A DNA stretch of 64,000 nt from Streptomyces sp. NBC_00287 (GTDB taxonomy: Bacteria > Actinomycetota > Actinomycetes > Streptomycetales > Streptomycetaceae), in NCBI RefSeq assembly GCF_036173105.1, contig NZ_CP108053.1:4650001-4714000 (forward strand), in the 5' to 3' direction. Under the pieces are notes generated by a model, which was not told the DNA's origin, ran no database searches, and worked only from the letters and a program-made list of their open reading frames with translations. Made by a program: the position numbers and the translations under genes. Position 1 is the first letter of the stretch, and each line of letters begins with the position of its first letter. Positions 59,998-64,000 of this stretch are shown piece by piece.

Positions 59998-60681
59998 TCA
60001 GCGGGTGAGCGTCGGCGCCGGGGTGCGCGGCCACACCGTCCAGCCATGGCGGCGGGCCTGTTCCCGCATCTCCGGGTCGTCGCCGACCACGACCGCCCGG
60101 CCCGTCATGCGCAGGAGGGGCAGGTCGGAGATGTGGTCGCCGTAGGACGTGGAGGCGGGCAGGTCCAGTCTGCCCGTGGTCGTCAGGGTGCGGACCGCCT
60201 CCGCCTTCGCCTCGCCGATCATCGGGCGCTCCACCTGCCCGGTGTACATGCCGTGCGCGGTCTCCGGGTCCGAGCACACGACGATGTCCGCGTCCAGGTG
60301 CCGGGCGATCGGCGCCAGGCAGGCCCGGAACGAGCCCGAGACCAGCACGATGAGGTCCCCCTCGCGCTGATGCCGGCGCAGGGCGGCGACCACGTGCTCG
60401 TTGAAGAAGGCGCCCCGGTCCAGTTCGGCCCGGAACCACTGCTCGGCGAGGGCCGCTGTGGCACGTACGTCCGCGCCGGCGTACGACGCGAAGTAGGCGC
60501 GGTTGGTCTCCGTGCGCGGGACTCCGGCGGCCGTCATGGCCTTCAGCCGCTGGCGCTCGTAGCGGTACGCCGACGGCGGATGCCCTTCGGCGGCCAGCCG
60601 GAACTCCAGGAAGCGGAACATGCTGGTGACGTTGATGACGGTGCCGTCGACGTCGAAGAACGCGGCAGTGCGTGGTCGCAA
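59998..60681 (-). CDS. HAD-IB family phosphatase
   Basis: A 227-residue hydrolase. FFDVDGTVINVTSMFRFLEF carries the nucleophile Asp of motif I, VLVSGSFRACLAPIARHLDADIVVCSD holds motif II, and SYGDHISDLPLLRMTGRAVVVGDDPEMRE motifs III and IV. It is of the SerB/PAP-like group. I chose the TTG at 60681, with GGAAGGG upstream; the frame extends to a distant start but codes implausible sequence there. Substrate unknown. Confidence 0.9.
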   Translation of the reverse strand: MRPRTAAFFDVDGTVINVTSMFRFLEFRLAAEGHPPSAYRYERQRLKAMTAAGVPRTETNRAYFASYAGADVRATAALAEQWFRAELDRGAFFNEHVVAALRRHQREGDLIVLVSGSFRACLAPIARHLDADIVVCSDPETAHGMYTGQVERPMIGEAKAEAVRTLTTTGRLDLPASTSYGDHISDLPLLRMTGRAVVVGDDPEMREQARRHGWTVWPRTPAPTLTR

Positions 60682-60761
60682 GGCGGTTCCCTTCCGTGAG
60701 GTGGATGCACCCGCCCCGCGCGGCCGACGGGGGGTTGAGGGCACGCGCGGGGCGGGAGCGG

Positions 60762-61205
60762 TCAGCCGGCCTCGGCCAGCGGGGCGTCGGCCTCGGCCAC
60801 CGGCAGCAGGCCCCGCTCCGCGAACACCCGCTTCGCCGTGCTGAGGCTGTTGAAGGTGCGTGGGAAGCCGACGAAGGCCAGGCCGTGGACCAGGGCGTCC
60901 ACCACCTCCTGCGGGGTGACGCCCGCGTTCAGGGCCAGGTTCAGATGGAAGGCGAACTGGCGCTCGGTGTCGCCGAGGGCGGTGAGCAGCGCCAGCGTCG
61001 TCAACTGCCGCTGCCGGTCGTCCAGACCGCCCCTGCCGTACAGGTCTCCGAAGACGAACTCGGCGACGTACCGGCCCATGTCGGGCGCCACGTCGGCCAG
61101 CGTCGTGAAGATCGCGTCGCCCGAGTCGCCGAGTTCGAGGAGCTTGGCCTGCCCGCGCTCGAAGCGAGGGTTGCCCTTTTGTTCGTCGCGGATGTCGCGG
61201 GTCAT
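60762..61205 (-). CDS. Carboxymuconolactone decarboxylase-family protein
   Basis: A 147-residue protein of the AhpD/CMD fold: GDAIFTTLADVAPDMGRYVAEFVFGDLYGRGGLDDRQRQLTTLALLTALGDTERQFAFHLNLALNAGVTPQEVVDALVHGLAFVGFPRTFNSLSTAKRVFAERG. In protocatechuate breakdown the family decarboxylates gamma-carboxymuconolactone. The ATG overlaps the stop of the dienelactone hydrolase gene by 4 bp, so the pair is translationally coupled, which suits an aromatic-ring pathway. Confidence 0.9.
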   Translation of the reverse strand: MTRDIRDEQKGNPRFERGQAKLLELGDSGDAIFTTLADVAPDMGRYVAEFVFGDLYGRGGLDDRQRQLTTLALLTALGDTERQFAFHLNLALNAGVTPQEVVDALVHGLAFVGFPRTFNSLSTAKRVFAERGLLPVAEADAPLAEAG

Positions 61206-61948
61206 ACGGCGGGCTCCGCATGGCGGGAGGTGAAGTCCAGGAGGCGCTGCCAGGCGTCGGCGCTGATGTCCTTCCACTCCGGGGCGCCGCCGTCGAAGAA
61301 GGAGTGCGGGGCACCGTCGTAGATCTTGTACTCGTACGGCTTGCCCGCGTCGTCCAGCTTGCCGCGGAAGGCGGCGAAGTCCTCCTGGGTGGTGGCGACG
61401 TCGTCGCCGGCGAGGAGGAGCAGCAGGGGTGCGGAGATGTCCTTCAGGCGGTCCTCGGCGAGGCCGGGAAGGCCGTAGAAGCCGATCGAACCGGCCAGTT
61501 CGAGGCCGCTGCCCGCAAGCCGCCAGGAGTGGCCGCCGCCGAGGCAGAAGCCGACCGAGAAGACGGTGACGCCGGGGTTCTGCTCGGTCAGCCAGGCGAC
61601 CGCGGCCCGGGCGTCGTCGGCCACGCTGTCCGGGACCAGCTGCTTGAAGTGCGGCTGCCACTCGAACTCGTCGTCGCGCGGCCCGAGTCCGGCCGTACGT
61701 CCGTAGTAGTCGAGCACGACGGCGGCGAACCCGGCCTCGGCGAACCGCCGGGCCAGCTCCTGGTAGTAGGCGTGGACGCCGCGGATGTCCGGCAGGATCA
61801 CCACGCCGCGTCCATTGGGCTCACCCGGCCGCGCGTGGAAGGCGCTGAACGCCGTCCCGTCCTGGGAGGTCAGCTCGATCAGCCCCTCCTCGGCCACGCT
61901 GCCGGGGTTCTCGACGGCGGGGGGCCTGCTGTCGGTGCTGTGGCACAT
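61202..61948 (-). CDS. Dienelactone hydrolase-family protein
   Basis: A 248-residue alpha/beta-hydrolase. The nucleophile Cys lies in VGFCLGGGHSW, the acid in LLLLLAGDDVAT and the His in GAPHSFFDGG. The Cys nucleophile is the mark of true dienelactone hydrolases, which open the lactone formed in chlorocatechol and related pathways. It is coupled to the CMD gene and follows the thioesterase gene by 49 bp. Confidence 0.93.
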   Translation of the reverse strand: MCHSTDSRPPAVENPGSVAEEGLIELTSQDGTAFSAFHARPGEPNGRGVVILPDIRGVHAYYQELARRFAEAGFAAVVLDYYGRTAGLGPRDDEFEWQPHFKQLVPDSVADDARAAVAWLTEQNPGVTVFSVGFCLGGGHSWRLAGSGLELAGSIGFYGLPGLAEDRLKDISAPLLLLLAGDDVATTQEDFAAFRGKLDDAGKPYEYKIYDGAPHSFFDGGAPEWKDISADAWQRLLDFTSRHAEPAV

Positions 61949-61997
61949 GGGGTGTTGGCCTCTCTTCGATGGTGATTGCGGGGGGACCCCGGATCCC

Positions 61998-62441
61998 TCA
62001 CGCCGTGCGCAGGACGCCGCGGGAGCGGGCGCGGACGCTGATGGCGCAGGTCAGCCGAGCGGTGCAGGTGCGTCTGCCGGAGCTGTCGGTGATGACGATC
62101 TCGTAGGTGGCGGTGGTGCGGCCCTCGTGCAGGGGGCGGGCTTCACCGGTCACCGTGCCGCCGGCCACCCAGCGGTGGTGGGTGCAGGACAGGTCCAGGC
62201 CGACCGCGTGGCCGCCGGGTCCGGTGTGCAGGAACGCGGCGAGGGATCCCAGGGTCTCCGCCAGTACGGCGTTGGCGCCGCCGTGCATGATGCCGACGGG
62301 CTGGCGGTTGCCGTCCACGGGCATGGTGCCGATGACCAGGCCCGGCTCGCAGCGCACCAGCTCGATGCCCATCTTCGAGACGAGCTGCTGATGGCTGAAC
62401 TCGGGCGTCACGACCCAAGGGCCGAGCGTGATGTCGGACAT
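61998..62441 (-). CDS. Hotdog-fold thioesterase (PaaI/ComA-type)
   Basis: A 147-residue hotdog protein. The central stretch NRQPVGIMHGGANAVLAETLGSLAAFLHTGPGGHAVGLDLSCTHHRWVAGGTVTGEARPLHEGRTTATYEIVITDSSGRRTCTARLTCAI carries the HGG..LAE motif of PaaI/YbgC-like thioesterases. It probably releases an aryl-CoA. ATG at 62441 with GGGGAGG upstream. First gene of the leftward cluster, divergent from the avrD-like gene. Confidence 0.9.
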   Translation of the reverse strand: MSDITLGPWVVTPEFSHQQLVSKMGIELVRCEPGLVIGTMPVDGNRQPVGIMHGGANAVLAETLGSLAAFLHTGPGGHAVGLDLSCTHHRWVAGGTVTGEARPLHEGRTTATYEIVITDSSGRRTCTARLTCAISVRARSRGVLRTA

Positions 62442-62678
62442 GGCTGCCTCCCCGTGTGCGGCACTGGAATCCGTGTCCGCGAACACCTCGGACGCTAGTC
62501 AATTCCGGGGCGTGCGGAAAAGGGCGACAACTGGTGGTGTCCAGGGTGGTGTTGGCAGTAACCGCATGAGCCGACTCTCGTTGTGGCGAGATTTCTCGGC
62601 TAGCTTCGAGCAGACCGAGAAGCGCCCCCTGGATCCGCCAATAGGAAACCTGGGCCCGTCATAAGGGAGTTGTCTGGA

Positions 62679-63695
62679 ATGCTGCCTGCCAAGGAATTAC
62701 TCCTCGACTCCGTCGACGACTATCTGGGGCCCGGCGAAAAGCGGTTCTTCGGTTCCGGATTCCGGCGCGTGCAATACCGCTACGACAAGGTCGAGATGAC
62801 CGGCGGCCGGGACCTGCCCACCGAGCTCGGCAGCCGGCTCGACGTCGTCTACCCGGCCGACTGGTCGACCAAGGCCAAGACGCGGGGTGATCTGCGGCCC
62901 CATCTGAGCACCGTCGACGGCCTGATCATCGCCGTGCACATGAGCGAGACGGCCCTCACCCACGCCCTCGGCCTCGGCCCGGAGAGCCGGCGCGCGGGCC
63001 GGGTGCTGTCGGTGCGGATCAAGGCGGGCACCGGGCCGGACGAGGAGCTGACCGGTCTTCCGGTGCGCACCACCGTGCTCGGTGTGCCGGTCCCGGACCG
63101 CGAGGGCGAGGCGGTGTCACGGCTGCAGACCATGGTCGGCGCCATGCGGGTCCGTACCGACCTGCGCCATCCGCTGCCGGAGCCCGCTGCCGGCGCAGCC
63201 GCCGCATCCACCTACACCGGCCCGGCGGAGCTGCTCGGGCCGGTGGACCGGCAGTACTACGGCACCGGTTTCGCGGCCCGGACGCAGAGCGTGCGCAAGG
63301 TCGCGGTCCGGGTGGCCGAGGCCCGCGCCCACGCTGTCGTGGACGTGGCCCAGGAGCCCGGCACCGTGCTGGCCACCGAGGGCACGGAGGGCCTGTACCA
63401 GCCCTTCGTCGGACTGATCGACACCTTCGTGACCAGCCTTCAGCTCGGCCAGATCCTGCTGTACGAGACCGACGGGATCTCCCGGGGCTCCAGCAACACC
63501 CTGTGGATGCGCACCACCGCCATGAAGGCGAGCGCGGAACCCGATCCCATCCGCTACGAGACCCCGCTGGATGTACGGCTGGAAAACAGCACGTTGCTTC
63601 GGCGGGACGAAGAGATCTGGCGCGCCGCCGACATCGTCGGACAGCTCGCCGGAAACACCGTGCGTTGTTCCATCGCGCACCGGCTTCCCGGCTGA
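62679..63695 (+). CDS. AvrD family protein
   Basis: A 338-residue cytosolic protein of the AvrD family. AvrD of Pseudomonas syringae directs synthesis of acyl syringolide glycosides, butenolide-like elicitors. The two halves look duplicated: YLGPGEKRFFGSGF (15-28) and LLGPVDRQYYGTGF (185-198), both followed by about 80 residues with a long helix (HLSTVDGLIIAVHMSETALTHALGL and QPFVGLIDTFVTSLQLGQILLY). The ATG at 62679 has GGGAG upstream. Codon 7 is TTA (62697-62699), so expression should depend on the bldA tRNA and be developmentally timed. A P-loop NTPase gene follows after 37 bp. Confidence 0.85.
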   Translation: MLPAKELLLDSVDDYLGPGEKRFFGSGFRRVQYRYDKVEMTGGRDLPTELGSRLDVVYPADWSTKAKTRGDLRPHLSTVDGLIIAVHMSETALTHALGLGPESRRAGRVLSVRIKAGTGPDEELTGLPVRTTVLGVPVPDREGEAVSRLQTMVGAMRVRTDLRHPLPEPAAGAAAASTYTGPAELLGPVDRQYYGTGFAARTQSVRKVAVRVAEARAHAVVDVAQEPGTVLATEGTEGLYQPFVGLIDTFVTSLQLGQILLYETDGISRGSSNTLWMRTTAMKASAEPDPIRYETPLDVRLENSTLLRRDEEIWRAADIVGQLAGNTVRCSIAHRLPG

Positions 63696-63732
63696 TTCAC
63701 CGGCCACCCTTTTCACAACTGGAGAGCCTGTC

Positions 63733-64000
63733 ATGCGTATCGCCATATCCGGCACGTATTCCTCCGGAAAGACCCTCACCTCGTACGCCCTCGCGCATTA
63801 CGTGGGAATTCCGCGCACCCGTGCCCGCACCATGCGGGAGCTGCTGCCCGAGGCCGTGCCCGGCAAGACCCTGGAGCAGTGCACCGCGGCCGAGCTGGTC
63901 CAGCTGATCGTGCGCCGCCATGTGGACCGGGCCGTCCACGAGAGCCGCTTCAAGGGCTCGTTCATCTCCGACGGCTCCTCGCTGCAGGAGTGGATCTACG
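63733..64000 (+). CDS. P-loop NTPase, 5' part (gene runs off the window)
   Basis: The first 89 codons only. Walker A motif GTYSSGKT at residues 7-14, right after the first beta strand (MRIAISG), then a helix and IPRTRARTMRELLPEAVPGKTLEQCTAAELVQLIVRRHVDRAVHESRFKGSFISDGSSLQEW. The early Walker A and the D-G-S-S-x-Q-E-W segment fit the AAA_28/NadR-like nucleoside or nucleotide kinase group. Co-directional with avrD, 37 bp apart, so co-expression is likely. The C-terminus is unseen. Confidence 0.85.
   Translation, partial: MRIAISGTYSSGKTLTSYALAHYVGIPRTRARTMRELLPEAVPGKTLEQCTAAELVQLIVRRHVDRAVHESRFKGSFISDGSSLQEWIY

Noticed and set aside
58142..64000. Complete biosynthetic gene cluster (PKS/NRPS/terpene) at the right end
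   Set aside because: No core synthase is visible; only an avrD-family gene and accessory enzymes. The cluster may extend past the window, but that cannot be judged here.

Overview
The window looks like chromosomal DNA of a Streptomyces species. The base composition is very GC-rich with G/C at third codon positions. The genes are also typical of the genus: a sigF/sigN-type sigma factor pair, a NepA-like spore protein, an F420-dependent PPOX protein, a subtilisin-inhibitor (SSI) protein, MocR, HxlR and GntR regulators, and a TTA (bldA-type) codon in an avrD-like gene. From memory, the gene order (tadA, sigF/sigN, ltp2-type operon, nepA, htrA, glycerophosphodiesterase, aminopeptidase P) follows the S. 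coelicolor core region around SCO4038 down to about SCO3970; I could not run a comparison.

Region by region. 0.1-5 kb: tRNA editing (tadA), tRNA-Ser, and two SigB/F/G-family sigma factors. 5-9.4 kb: a MarR-MFS-YceI operon whose proteins share carboxypeptidase-regulatory-like modules. 9.4-11.8 kb: a TetR/MFS pair with a perfect operator. 11.8-17.7 kb: a two-component system run together with two membrane glycosyltransferases. 17.9-24.8 kb: small regulators, a frameshifted BRO-N gene and secreted proteins. 24.8-25.2 kb: two tRNAs. 25.3-30.2 kb: an SSI inhibitor and a 1356-residue PAS/receiver-like scaffold protein. 30.2-35.2 kb: acyl-CoA synthetase, an ECF sigma factor, and an operon ordered like mycobacterial chsH2-chsH1-ltp2. 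35.3-37.3 kb: NepA-like protein and a Prim-Pol-like protein.

37.3-45.75 kb is an accessory island. It opens with fused stumps of a replication initiator and a DUF2637 transfer gene. It then shows a row of tRNA 3'-end fragments or cores (Tyr, Pro, Gly, Arg) and ends at an intact tRNA-Ser(TGA). Each tRNA sequence is accompanied by short direct repeats with about 10-bp spacing, and one to a few small cargo genes lie between them. I see no integrase. I read it as an array of attachment-site scars left by several integrative elements with different tRNA targets; this is the most unusual structure in the window.

45.8-58 kb is core again: HtrA protease, glycerophosphodiesterase, an anti-sigma-like ATPase, a SEC-C protein, a PP2C phosphatase, aminopeptidase P, and a MocR-MFS pair. 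58-62.4 kb is a leftward cluster with a CitG-like protein, a Tat-exported intradiol dioxygenase, a HAD phosphatase, a carboxymuconolactone decarboxylase, a dienelactone hydrolase and a hotdog thioesterase. Divergent from it, the window ends in an avrD-family gene with an early TTA codon, followed by the start of a P-loop NTPase gene. I found no transposase, CRISPR array, rRNA or PKS/NRPS gene.
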